A DNA stretch of 64,000 nt. Origin: Colwellia piezophila ATCC BAA-637 (lineage in GTDB: Bacteria; Pseudomonadota; Gammaproteobacteria; Enterobacterales; Alteromonadaceae). Below the pieces are notes generated by a model that ran no database searches, was not told the origin of the DNA, and saw only the letters and a program-made list of their open reading frames with translations. Shown one piece after another: positions 27,822-36,514 of this stretch. Both the position numbers and the translations under genes were made by a program. Where the stretch lies: NCBI RefSeq assembly GCF_000378625.1, contig NZ_KB905160.1:473619-537618 (forward strand), given 5' to 3'. The number at the start of each line of letters is the position of its first letter. Position 1 is the stretch's first letter.

Positions 27822-30500
27822 ATGAAATTAACAATAATTAGCACTGGTATTATCACTGCATTTTCGGTGTTAGCACTTAGCTTTAACAGCCAAGCAACAG
27901 AGCACTCAGTCATTGCCAGTGATGCCATTTATGTTTCAGTGCAAGGTAAAGCCAATAATAATGGCAGCCAAACATCGCCCTATAATACCTTGGCCAAAGC
28001 CTTAAAAAAGGCCAAGCCAGGGCAAACGGTTTATTTACGCGAAGGTGTTTACCAGGGCACAGAAAAATTACGCAATATTAACGGTAAAAAAGGTAAGCGT
28101 ATCACCATCAGTGCCTTTCCAGGGGAAAGGGTTGTTTTTGATGGCACACGCGGTGTTGATGAACTGGCTAGTGGTAAAAGCCTAACAGCTATTCAAGCCG
28201 GCGGCACAGGTTGGTTACCGCATCAGGGCAACATTTATAAAATACATTTGAACCAAGATGTTTGGCAGTTATTTATTTTAAATAACAAAGGTGCCCAACA
28301 AATGGTGCCGGCGCGCTGGCCCAATGCAAAATTTAGTGATGGCAGTATTTATAAACGCTCTGCTTGGGCGACCGCACGTAATGCCATTAAAGCTGAAGGG
28401 CGATATAGCACTAATCCAGTGATGAATAAGATCAAAACTGGCATCACCAACCAGCAAATGATCAACAAGTGTTTCAATGACGATGATGATTTAACCGACC
28501 TTAGTCATTTACAAGGTTTGGACAGTAAATACTGTTTTGGCGTTAGTATTGATGCGCCACCAGAAAGTAAACGTGTTTTGAGCGACGCTGAGCAAAAAAT
28601 ACTGAAAAAACGCCCGTGGAAAAGAATTAACAATAATGCCGATGTTTATGGTCACGATTTAGCGGCGCAAACATTTGATGCTACTGGCGCCATGGCGATA
28701 CTAAACTATGGTCATTGGCGTACTTGGGCGCGTCCTGTAGTGAGCCATCAAGGAGATACTTTTACTCATCTTGCTACGCCGCATCTCTATGGCACTGGCC
28801 ATTATTATTACTTAGAAGCCGCGCTTTCTTTACTTGATCAAGAAGAAGAATGGTTTTTTGATAAAGAAACGAAAATCCTTTATTTATGGGCGCCAAACAG
28901 TGCTGCTTTAACTGAGCAGTCGTTATTGGTTCGGGCAAAAGTACAAGCCAATGCTTTTACCATTAACAACGCGGATTATGTTAATTTTGAAAACTTAGAT
29001 TTTTTTGCCACCACCTTTACCTGTAATAATTGTGATCAAATGGTCTTTGATAACTTAAAGCTCGAGTATGCCGGTTCTTCAAAACGTATGTTAAGGCATT
29101 GGGCTAGTGTCACCACTCGAGGTAACGGCAAAAAGAACTTGGTTGATGCGGTACCAGATATCGTTATGATCGGCGGAAAATACAAACAGAACAGTGACAA
29201 AAGTAGTAACAGTATTATCCGTAACTCTAGCTTTAGTGATAGTGATGGTCCTGCGTTACAGTTTCATGGCAATAACAATAAAATCATTAATAACCGCTTT
29301 ACCAATATTGACTATAATGGCGCTGAAGGCTGGCCATTCCAAGCGGCAATCAATACCTTTTTAGGTAAAAATACCACCTTTAGTTACAACACTTTTTATA
29401 ATACCGGCTTATCACAAATGTATCGTGCCCATTCCGGCGATATTACCCATAACTTCGTTGATAAAATAGGTTGGGCACAAACTGATGGCGCGGTTCTTGG
29501 TGCTAACAATACCGGCTTAGCGGTCGCCTACAACTGGGCGTTATCAGATCATGACAAAGGCATTCGTATCGATGCACCGTTTCCCCCTAAACATGTTAGT
29601 GAATGGAATACCGATAACTATATTCACCATAATGTCACCATGGGCAACCGCGGCATAGTGGTCAAAGGTTGGAAGCACAGGATATTTAATAATACTGTCG
29701 TTGATATTCCTTATATTGACGATGTGACCGGTAAAGTAGATCCCGAATCACCAAGAATAATACTTAATAATGATACCGCTTTACTTAAACGCCATAAAAT
29801 TAGCGAGCAGCAACTGGGTTGTAAAGTAGGTATTGATTGTGGTGCCAACCTAGAAACCATCAGTGCCAACAATCTTGCGCCTTATATTTTAGCCGGCCTT
29901 GGAAAAAGAATAGAACGTAAAACGCCATTACTTGTTCAGCAGTCTCATGATTATGAAACTAGCCTAAAGGGTGGCTTAAGCGTTAGTGAGCTGTTGCGAG
30001 ATCCGGTTAATTTTGATTTTAGAGCGAAAGCAAAAACAGCTATCGCCAAACAAGGTATTGATCTTAAAACCTTCAGTAAAACCAAGGGTTATGCAGATTA
30101 TCAAGGTTTGCCTTATGGCACTCACTATATTGGCGCTTACGGTGCTAATGAAGCCCATTATAATATCCCCGGACAAAGGCAAAAATATGCCTCTTTTCCT
30201 ATCCCGCTTCATGACAGCACAAAAGTAAAATCTAATACTGATCTTATGTGGCGAGAAGCTCTTGCTGCAACCGAGTACCGACTATATTTTGGAAGTGACA
30301 AAAAATCGGTTGCTGGGGCCAGTGAAGCGCAAGCCATTTATCACGCCCACGCGGAAACTTATCCTGGCATTCGTCCAAGTAACAATATTTATACGCCAAA
30401 GAGCTTAGTCGCAGGTAAAGATTACTACTGGCGGGTTGATGTCGTGGTCGGTAAACAAGTACGAAAAGGTAAGGTTTGGCAGTTTAGTGTTGAAAAATAA
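27822..30500 (+). CDS. Secreted right-handed beta-helix protein, paralogue of the protein at window start
   Basis: 892 residues; signal peptide 1-25 (FNSQA). It begins DAIYVSVQGKANNNGSQTSPYNT and YLREGVYQG, the usual opening of a right-handed beta-helix. Shared blocks with the protein ending at 4030: VPARWPNAKFSDGSIYKRS, GAMAILNYGHWRTWARPV, HYYYLEAALSLLD-EEEWFFD, GWAQTDGA and KGWKHRIFNNTVVD. The C-terminus (about 790-892) is the same Fn3-like module. It lacks the N-terminal Ig and calcium-binding parts of its paralogue. Catalytic residues cannot be assigned. Placement between two GH29 genes suggests it works on the same polymer, perhaps as lyase or endo-hydrolase. This family is unfamiliar to me beyond the fold. 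Confidence 0.85.
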   Translation: MKLTIISTGIITAFSVLALSFNSQATEHSVIASDAIYVSVQGKANNNGSQTSPYNTLAKALKKAKPGQTVYLREGVYQGTEKLRNINGKKGKRITISAFPGERVVFDGTRGVDELASGKSLTAIQAGGTGWLPHQGNIYKIHLNQDVWQLFILNNKGAQQMVPARWPNAKFSDGSIYKRSAWATARNAIKAEGRYSTNPVMNKIKTGITNQQMINKCFNDDDDLTDLSHLQGLDSKYCFGVSIDAPPESKRVLSDAEQKILKKRPWKRINNNADVYGHDLAAQTFDATGAMAILNYGHWRTWARPVVSHQGDTFTHLATPHLYGTGHYYYLEAALSLLDQEEEWFFDKETKILYLWAPNSAALTEQSLLVRAKVQANAFTINNADYVNFENLDFFATTFTCNNCDQMVFDNLKLEYAGSSKRMLRHWASVTTRGNGKKNLVDAVPDIVMIGGKYKQNSDKSSNSIIRNSSFSDSDGPALQFHGNNNKIINNRFTNIDYNGAEGWPFQAAINTFLGKNTTFSYNTFYNTGLSQMYRAHSGDITHNFVDKIGWAQTDGAVLGANNTGLAVAYNWALSDHDKGIRIDAPFPPKHVSEWNTDNYIHHNVTMGNRGIVVKGWKHRIFNNTVVDIPYIDDVTGKVDPESPRIILNNDTALLKRHKISEQQLGCKVGIDCGANLETISANNLAPYILAGLGKRIERKTPLLVQQSHDYETSLKGGLSVSELLRDPVNFDFRAKAKTAIAKQGIDLKTFSKTKGYADYQGLPYGTHYIGAYGANEAHYNIPGQRQKYASFPIPLHDSTKVKSNTDLMWREALAATEYRLYFGSDKKSVAGASEAQAIYHAHAETYPGIRPSNNIYTPKSLVAGKDYYWRVDVVVGKQVRKGKVWQFSVEK

Positions 30501-30588
30501 ACGTAAAAACATAAGTGTAAATTATAAAAATAACAAAATAACAAAATAAAAATTATAAATGAATAGATCTGAGGAAGAGAGAAGCAAT

Positions 30589-32100
30589 ATGAAAATAGTT
30601 AAGCAACAAGCTAAGTTTAGAAAAACCATTGCGGTCACGACCGCAGTATTGATGGCACTCTCATCGTCAATGGTAGGAGCGGCTGAAAAAATTAGTGGCT
30701 CAGGCATTGCGGGCTCGCCAGAAATGCTAGCATTAGGTGCTAAATGGCAAGTGATGAGTGATTCTGCCGCTAAACAACGCGGTCGGGAGTTATTTAATGA
30801 AAATAAATATGGCATGTTTATCCATTGGGGTTTGTACTCGCAGTTAGGCGGTATATACCAAGGCGAGAAAATGGAAGACGGCGGCACCGGGCCAAGAGTT
30901 GCCGAGTGGGTGATGCGCCGCAAAGAAATACCTCGCGCTGAATATGAAAAATTGGCCAAAACTTTCAACCCGACCAAGTTTGATGCTGATGAATGGGTTG
31001 CCATTGCCAAAGCGGCGGGCATGAAATACATGGTGATCACCGCTAAACATCATGATGGATTCGCTTTATTTGATTCGAAAGTAACTGATTATGATGTCAT
31101 TGATGCCACGCCTTTTGGCCGTGATATTATTCGTGAGTTAGAAGTGGCTTGTAAAAAATCCGGCTTGTCTTTTGGCGTATACTATTCCAATGCCCTTGAT
31201 TGGCGTGATGGTGGCGACTCAGGCATGAAAGACTACGGCCCAGCAAAAAATCCTCTACAGAAGCAGTTTGTTAATCGCTTTGATCCCTCACCAGTATCTT
31301 TCGATGATTACATTGCCAATAAATCTTTGCCACAAGTACGTGAGCTAGTGAATAACTACGATTTATCGCAAGTGTGGATGGATACACCGATTTATCTTCC
31401 GGCTAAATACAGTTTTGAATTTTATAAAACCTTATATGATGCCAACCCTGAAATCCTAGTTAATCAACGTATTGGCAATGGTTTTGGTGATATTGGTACC
31501 CCGGGAGACAATGTTATTCCAGATGCCGCCAGTGCTAATACGTGGGAAGGCATTGCTACCACCAATAATTCATGGGGTTACAAGTCTTATGATACCGATT
31601 GGAAATCACCAATAGAAACATTGTATTGGCTAGTTGCCAATGTCAGTAAAGGCGGAAACTTTTTATTAAATGTTGGCCCTGATGGTACCGGTACTATTCC
31701 GGCTAAATCAGTGGAGAACCTGTTAGCGGTAGGTAAATGGTTAAAAGTGAATGGTGATGCTATTTATGGCACTAAACCATGGCAAGTTGACCATGAAGGA
31801 CCGACTAATTTACAAATGAAAGGTACCGGACATCGTAGTAAGAAGAAGTTCAAATTTGAATTTAGCCAGGATGATTTTTGGTTTACTGAAAAAGAGCATA
31901 AGGTTTATGCTATTGCCCTTGCTCGTGCCGACAACAACCAAGTCTTAGTCCAAGCTTTCAAAGGTAAAACAGTGAAGAATGTTCGTTTATTAGGTACTTC
32001 TGAACTGGTGAAATGGACTAATGGTTCAAAGGGCTTAACTGTAGAATTACCAACGTTTAGTGATGATGGTATAGGTTATGCGCTAGAGATTAGCTTGTAA
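30589..32100 (+). CDS. GH29 alpha-L-fucosidase family enzyme, secreted
   Basis: 503 residues from the ATG at 30589. An upstream in-frame ATG at 30559 has no ribosome site and would add a charged leader; the GAGGAAGAGAG stretch precedes 30589, giving a normal signal peptide (ending MVGAA). Motifs: KYGMFIHWGLYSQLGG, ITAKHHDGFALFDSKV, LSFGVYYSNALDW, nucleophile block SQVWMDTPIY with Asp265, NTWEGIATTNNSWGY and GGNFLLNVGPDGTG. WMDTP is a variant of WFDTP. It is the last gene of the run starting at 25665 and is followed by a strong terminator. Most similar in plan to the 13881-15395 enzyme, including EDLWF/DDFWFT before the C-terminal sandwich. Confidence 0.9.
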   Translation: MKIVKQQAKFRKTIAVTTAVLMALSSSMVGAAEKISGSGIAGSPEMLALGAKWQVMSDSAAKQRGRELFNENKYGMFIHWGLYSQLGGIYQGEKMEDGGTGPRVAEWVMRRKEIPRAEYEKLAKTFNPTKFDADEWVAIAKAAGMKYMVITAKHHDGFALFDSKVTDYDVIDATPFGRDIIRELEVACKKSGLSFGVYYSNALDWRDGGDSGMKDYGPAKNPLQKQFVNRFDPSPVSFDDYIANKSLPQVRELVNNYDLSQVWMDTPIYLPAKYSFEFYKTLYDANPEILVNQRIGNGFGDIGTPGDNVIPDAASANTWEGIATTNNSWGYKSYDTDWKSPIETLYWLVANVSKGGNFLLNVGPDGTGTIPAKSVENLLAVGKWLKVNGDAIYGTKPWQVDHEGPTNLQMKGTGHRSKKKFKFEFSQDDFWFTEKEHKVYAIALARADNNQVLVQAFKGKTVKNVRLLGTSELVKWTNGSKGLTVELPTFSDDGIGYALEISL

Positions 32101-32162
32101 TACTGACTTGATTAGGAATTGGCGATTAGAATCGTATTGATAGAGTTTCTTAATCGCACAAT

Positions 32163-32198
32163 AAAAAGCCTTGTTAACTGTGTTAGCAAGGCTTTTTA
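32163..32198. terminator. Bidirectional rho-independent terminator
   Basis: AAAAAGCCTTG pairs with CAAGGCTTTTT around a 13-base loop, with A/T runs on both sides. It separates the plus-strand GH29 and the minus-strand SGNH hydrolase that converge here. Confidence 0.9.
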
Positions 32199-32276
32199 TT
32201 GGCTTTATGTTGAAGAAGTATGGCCCTAACTATCACTCTACTCGGTATTCTCTCGATAGGTATAGTGTCAGTAGGT

Positions 32277-33026
32277 TTACCCCGCTAGGTACGGTTTAAT
32301 CACTTCACTGACTTTCTCGGCTAAAAACTGTGATCCTTGCTTATTGAAATGGACATTAACTGGTTGCTGTAAAGTTGTTAGGTTCGGTTTTATTTTGTTA
32401 TATAAATCGTTCACTTGCACTTGATGGCGTGCCATCACTGCTAGCGCAGCTTGATTGTATAATACCGCATCATTGGGGATTCGCGATGGGGTCACGCCCG
32501 TTGGGTAGGGGGTGGTGGTGGCAAAAATCAATTTGGCACCGGTTAGCTGCAAACGTTTGACTAATTCTTCTAAATTTTTAGCATATTGTTTAATGCTCAA
32601 TTTAGCGGGTTGGTTTGCATCATTACTTTTAACCCCCATACCCTTAGTAATACGCTTTAAATCGTGCAAACCCCAGTTGAAATGTATCACTTGCCATTGT
32701 TTGACCCCTTGGGTCTTCAGCCAATTTTCAATACTTCTCAGTCCTTTGCGGGTATCACCACCATTGTCAGGTAATTTACCTTGCTGTTTAATGGGTCGGT
32801 AGACATTGGCCTTGCCCTTTAATAATTCCCTAACGCCTAAGGTGTAACCAATGGAGATACTATCACCAATAATCAATACATTCGGCAGGTTAGCCTGTGG
32901 CTCAACCGCCCATGTTAATTTTCTTGCTTGCTGCTCAAAAGAGCCAGGTTCAACCGCTGCATTAGCATGGGTTAAGGTGAGCCATGTTAAGCTCAGGGTG
33001 ACGATAACTACGATGTTTTTATACAT
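32277..33026 (-). CDS. Secreted SGNH/GDSL hydrolase
   Basis: 249 residues from the ATG at 33026, chosen because MYKNIVVIVTLSLTWLTLTH is a clean signal peptide preceded by an AGAAGAGA stretch; a longer frame would begin inside the neighbouring repeat element. SGNH blocks: IIGDSISIGY with nucleophile Ser56, the oxyanion Gly/Asn region (FNWGLHDL), and VNVHFNKQG with catalytic His226. Such enzymes in polysaccharide loci commonly remove acetyl or other acyl groups from sugars, which would expose sites for sulfatases and glycosidases. The substrate is inferred from context only. Confidence 0.8.
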   Translation of the reverse strand: MYKNIVVIVTLSLTWLTLTHANAAVEPGSFEQQARKLTWAVEPQANLPNVLIIGDSISIGYTLGVRELLKGKANVYRPIKQQGKLPDNGGDTRKGLRSIENWLKTQGVKQWQVIHFNWGLHDLKRITKGMGVKSNDANQPAKLSIKQYAKNLEELVKRLQLTGAKLIFATTTPYPTGVTPSRIPNDAVLYNQAALAVMARHQVQVNDLYNKIKPNLTTLQQPVNVHFNKQGSQFLAEKVSEVIKPYLAG

Positions 33027-33071
33027 AAGGATTCTCTTCTTTACTATCAAGGGGTAACAATAATTATTTAT

Positions 33072-33213
33072 CATGCCTATGCACTTGCCTCAAGGTCGTC
33101 ATCCCCGTGGTGTTTTAATCGGGGATCCAGTGTATAAAGAGCAATGGATCTTCGATAAGAGACTTCGAAGATGACGTTTACAAAAAGTTCATGAGTAATC
33201 TACATAGGCATGT
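33072..33213. repeat. Dispersed intergenic element, family A, copy 3 (inverted)
   Basis: Reverse-orientation copy sharing CCAGTGTATAAAGAGCAATG, GGATCTTCGAT, CTTCGAAGATGACGTTTACA and the ends CATGCCTATG / CATAGGCATG, here a perfect 10-base inverted repeat. Confidence 0.75.
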
Positions 33214-33233
33214 TATTTATTAAGCGTTAATTT

Positions 33234-33260
33234 TTAATGGTTAATGGTTAATGGTTAATG
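33234..33260. repeat. 7-bp tandem repeat at the 3' end of a sulfatase gene
   Basis: TTAATGG occurs three times followed by TTAATG. The last copy contains the stop codon of the minus-strand sulfatase. Confidence 0.85.
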
Positions 33261-34793
33261 TTTAAAGATATTAACCGTCACATCATTGTGTTGTTTTATA
33301 CCAGGGGTCGAACGGCCTGCTGCTACTTGGGCTTGTAATAATGCGGTTAGTTCGGCAACTTTTTCTGGCATGGCGCGGGCTAAGTTATCTTGTTCACCAA
33401 GATCATGGTCGAGATTATAGAGTTGCGCGCTAATACCTTTTACTTTTTTAGGTTTACTCCAACCACCAGAGCCAGAGGCAAGGATGAGTTTCCATGGTCC
33501 TTGTCGAATAGCAAAATGACCTGATATCGAATGATGGATGATATTTTGTCGCAGTGGCTTTTTTTGTGGGATGTTATTTTTTTTAGTTTTTACCAGTAGT
33601 GGCAGAAAACTAATACTGTCTTCGGCAACATTGCCTTCAGCGACATTACCATCAGCGACACTGTTTTTAGCGGTACTGCTCTTAGTGGCATTGTTCTCAT
33701 CGTTAATGTATTCAGTGTTAATGTCAGCTAGGTTAATCTTGAGCAGTTCAGCCAGCGTAGAGAAAATATCATTTAAACTAATAAGTTGGCTTGATACTGA
33801 ATTAGCAGGAATAACCTTTGGCCAAGAGACAAAAAACGGTACCCGATGGCCACCATCCCATGAATCTGATTTATAACCCCGTAAATTGCCAGAAGGATAA
33901 TGACCTTGGGCAACCAACGCCTTAGCATTGGCAGTTTTCTCCGACGTGCCATTATCGGCAGAGCTGATAATAATAGTATTTTCGAGTAAGTTATTACGCT
34001 TTAAGGCAGCAATTACTTGGCCGGTACTATCATCGGTTTGCATAACAAAATCGGCATGTTCATTGAGTCCACTTTTACCTAACCAGGCTTTACTCGGCTT
34101 TACTGGGCTATGCGGGGAGTTCCACGGAATATAAAGAAAGAAGGGCTGCTTGTTGTTTTTTCTACTGTCGATATATGCAACCGCTGCTTGGGTTAAACGC
34201 GGTAACATTTCTACCGGTGTTATTTTTTCACTAACTTGCTGGTTTTTGATCAGTAAGTTCATCTGCCGGGCATGATGGAACCCCAAAAACTCATCAAAAC
34301 CGCCTTTATCAATGGGCCCTTCGCTAACTTTTGTGCCAACCGTAATATCAGCACTTTTATCATGCTTACCATCAAACAGCATACCTAGATGCCATTTTCC
34401 GATCATGCTGGTGTGATAACCTTGGTTTTTTAGCATTTTAGCTAAGGTCAGTCGGTTTTCTGCGATTAATGACTCTCCGCCGGTTAACACGCCTTTTTGT
34501 AAACGTGTGCGCCAAGCATAACGGCCGGTTAACAAGGCATAACGTGTCGGAGTACAAACCGAGGAGGCCGAATGAGCGTCAGTGAACGTTAAACCACTTC
34601 TGGCTAAGGCATCAAGATTAGGCGTGGGTATTTTTCCGTGCTCAGGGTTAAGATGTTGAATTTCACCATAACCAAGATCATCAGCAAGGAAAATAATAAT
34701 ATTAGGTTGAGTTTGCTCATTAGCAAAAGAGCAGGTTATATAACCTGCTGATAGAGTAAGTATTAAAAATATTTTTTTTGCTAACGTTTGCAT
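33255..34793 (-). CDS. Secreted S1-family sulfatase
   Basis: 512 residues; signal peptide ends near residue 25 (TCSFA). Motifs: DD at 38-39 (LADDLGYGE), CTPTR with Cys80, then ALLTGRYAWRTRL, GKWHLGM, and SADNGTSEK. Closest relative in the window is the sulfatase at 9922-11628 (shared CTPTRY-LLTGRYAWR-RL block). A low-complexity insert (ATKSSTAKNSVADGNVAEG) interrupts the domain around residues 370-395 and contains short internal repeats. It sits 89 bases downstream of the GH29 gene ending at 34882, but a terminator lies between them. Sulfate position unknown. Confidence 0.88.
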   Translation of the reverse strand: MQTLAKKIFLILTLSAGYITCSFANEQTQPNIIIFLADDLGYGEIQHLNPEHGKIPTPNLDALARSGLTFTDAHSASSVCTPTRYALLTGRYAWRTRLQKGVLTGGESLIAENRLTLAKMLKNQGYHTSMIGKWHLGMLFDGKHDKSADITVGTKVSEGPIDKGGFDEFLGFHHARQMNLLIKNQQVSEKITPVEMLPRLTQAAVAYIDSRKNNKQPFFLYIPWNSPHSPVKPSKAWLGKSGLNEHADFVMQTDDSTGQVIAALKRNNLLENTIIISSADNGTSEKTANAKALVAQGHYPSGNLRGYKSDSWDGGHRVPFFVSWPKVIPANSVSSQLISLNDIFSTLAELLKINLADINTEYINDENNATKSSTAKNSVADGNVAEGNVAEDSISFLPLLVKTKKNNIPQKKPLRQNIIHHSISGHFAIRQGPWKLILASGSGGWSKPKKVKGISAQLYNLDHDLGEQDNLARAMPEKVAELTALLQAQVAAGRSTPGIKQHNDVTVNIFKH

Positions 34794-34819
34794 GTTTACT
34801 TCCTTTTTAGCTTTAGTAA

Positions 34820-34856
34820 ATAAAAAACCACTTGCTACAAGAGAAACAAGTGGTTT
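34820..34856 (-). terminator. Rho-independent terminator after GH29 gene (minus strand)
   Basis: AAACCACTTG (34825-34834) pairs with CAAGTGGTTT (34847-34856); read on the minus strand the stem is followed by a T-run. It ends the GH29 transcript whose stop is at 34882. Confidence 0.8.
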
Positions 34857-34881
34857 ATATATTTGATAAATAAAAGTTAAT

Positions 34882-36408
34882 TTATTTTACCGATGAAAAC
34901 TTCACCGTTTGTAAGTAAAGACTAGGTACTTGAGATGGGCGTAAATTAGGCATAATAACTTCAACACCTTTGTCGGTTTGGGTGAAGCTAAGCGCTCCTG
35001 CTACACCTAACATAGTCACTTGGCTTTCTTTACTAAGTTTCAAGTCTTTAATCAGCAGTTTTCCTGACTCAGGCCAGCGCGGTAAAATAGCGTAAACATT
35101 ATCAGCTTTTTTAGTAAAGTAAGCTTGTTTAACGGCATAACCCGGCTTCGGTGCTATAGTCATTTCTTTAATCGGATTACCATAGTGGTAGTCTTTTTTA
35201 CTGTACTTGGCGCGTTTACCATCACTCCATTGCGCATCTTTGATCCAATCGCGAGTACCATAAATTGCTTCACCATTAACTTTTAACCAGTCACCCATTT
35301 CTAATAACCGTGCTTCCATAATTGGCGGAATTCTACCATCACCCGTTGGCCCGATATCCAATAAGAAGTTACCACCGCGACTGACGATATCAACTAAATT
35401 AAAAATTAAGTCTTCGGTGCTGGCGTATTGATCAATTGATTCATGACGGTTATAACCAAATGAATGGCCTATGCCACGCGTTTCTTCCCAAGCATGGTCA
35501 CCGTTAGGGAAACCTTTGCCGTATTCGGTAGTATAATAGCCACCGTGTTTACCACGTACTTTACCCCACCTATCATTGATCACCAGTTGATCACCACGAG
35601 GGTTTTCATTCAAGATCCAAGGTAATATTTCTAACGGACGCCAAACCTCTTCACCTAAAAACCAGTCGCCATCGGTATAAAGTACACTAGGTTTATATTT
35701 AGTAATGAGCTCTTTGATTTGTGGGAAATAGACTTCGTCTATGTATTTATCTTTATCTTCTAACCATTTAGGGTTGAACCAATCCCAGATGGAATAATAC
35801 AAGCCCATTTTTACATTGGCTTTTTTATTCACCGCTTCGGTTAACTCGCCAACAAGGTCACGCTTAGGACCAATTTCAACAGAGTTCCACGGTCGACCAA
35901 AAGATTCACTCGCATGTTTATTCGGCCATAAAGTGTAGCCTTCATGATGTTTTGAGGTTAATACTACATATCTGGCACCAGCTCGGTCGAAGATATCAGC
36001 CCAATGATCGGCATCAAATAACTCAGCGGTAAACTGCTCGGCAAAATCTTCATATTTTGAATCTTCTCCATAGACCTTATTTTGATAGCCTTGCACGTCT
36101 TTTTGCACACTTAAGGCTTTTTTATGTGCGGGAGAGCCATCTCTCATCGGCTGGCCATCAAAACGAACATTTTTATTGCCATCTTTATGATGCCAGTACC
36201 ACTCAGCATATTGTCCGTGTGGAGAATAGGCAGGTACAGAATAAAGTCCCCAATGAATGAAAATACCAAAACGGGCATCACGCCACCATTGGGGTGTTTC
36301 ACGACTGTCTATCGATTGCCAATTTGCCTGATACTCTTGCTCGGTAGCGTTAGCTGTACCACTTAAGGCGAGTAATGATGCCAGTGTGACAGAAAGTATT
36401 TTTTTCAT
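34882..36408 (-). CDS. GH29 alpha-L-fucosidase, secreted
   Basis: 508 residues from the ATG at 36408, which has AGG at a suitable distance and gives the signal peptide MKKILSVTLASLLALSGTANA; a GTG six codons upstream is less likely. Motifs: RFGIFIHWGLYSVPAY (46-61), LTSKHHEGYTLWPNK (150-164), NVKMGLYYSIWDW, and nucleophile block SVLYTDGDW with Asp246. Downstream come LVINDRWGK, YYTTEYGKG (Glu295, candidate acid/base by analogy with the bacterial GH29 family) and WEETRGIGHSFGYNRHE. This is the copy closest to classical bacterial alpha-L-fucosidases; the others have different motifs around the acid/base region. A palindromic operator candidate lies directly upstream. Confidence 0.93.
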   Translation of the reverse strand: MKKILSVTLASLLALSGTANATEQEYQANWQSIDSRETPQWWRDARFGIFIHWGLYSVPAYSPHGQYAEWYWHHKDGNKNVRFDGQPMRDGSPAHKKALSVQKDVQGYQNKVYGEDSKYEDFAEQFTAELFDADHWADIFDRAGARYVVLTSKHHEGYTLWPNKHASESFGRPWNSVEIGPKRDLVGELTEAVNKKANVKMGLYYSIWDWFNPKWLEDKDKYIDEVYFPQIKELITKYKPSVLYTDGDWFLGEEVWRPLEILPWILNENPRGDQLVINDRWGKVRGKHGGYYTTEYGKGFPNGDHAWEETRGIGHSFGYNRHESIDQYASTEDLIFNLVDIVSRGGNFLLDIGPTGDGRIPPIMEARLLEMGDWLKVNGEAIYGTRDWIKDAQWSDGKRAKYSKKDYHYGNPIKEMTIAPKPGYAVKQAYFTKKADNVYAILPRWPESGKLLIKDLKLSKESQVTMLGVAGALSFTQTDKGVEVIMPNLRPSQVPSLYLQTVKFSSVK

Positions 36409-36431
36409 ATTAATAAGCCTATTCACTCGTT

Positions 36432-36475
36432 GTGTATCTTTAGATATAAAAGAACAGTATACTTTTTGATATACA
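36432..36475. promoter_or_regulatory. Operator candidate between divergent GH29 genes
   Basis: GTGTATCTTTAGATATAA (36432-36449) closely resembles GTGTCCTTTAGATATAA at 56192. Next to it, GTATAC (36458-36463) and GTATAC read in reverse (36469-36474) form a second inverted pair. It lies between the starts at 36408 (minus) and 36515 (plus). Confidence 0.45.
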
Positions 36476-36514
36476 TCGTCAACTGAATTTATAAAGTGTT
36501 AAGAGGCAAAGTTA

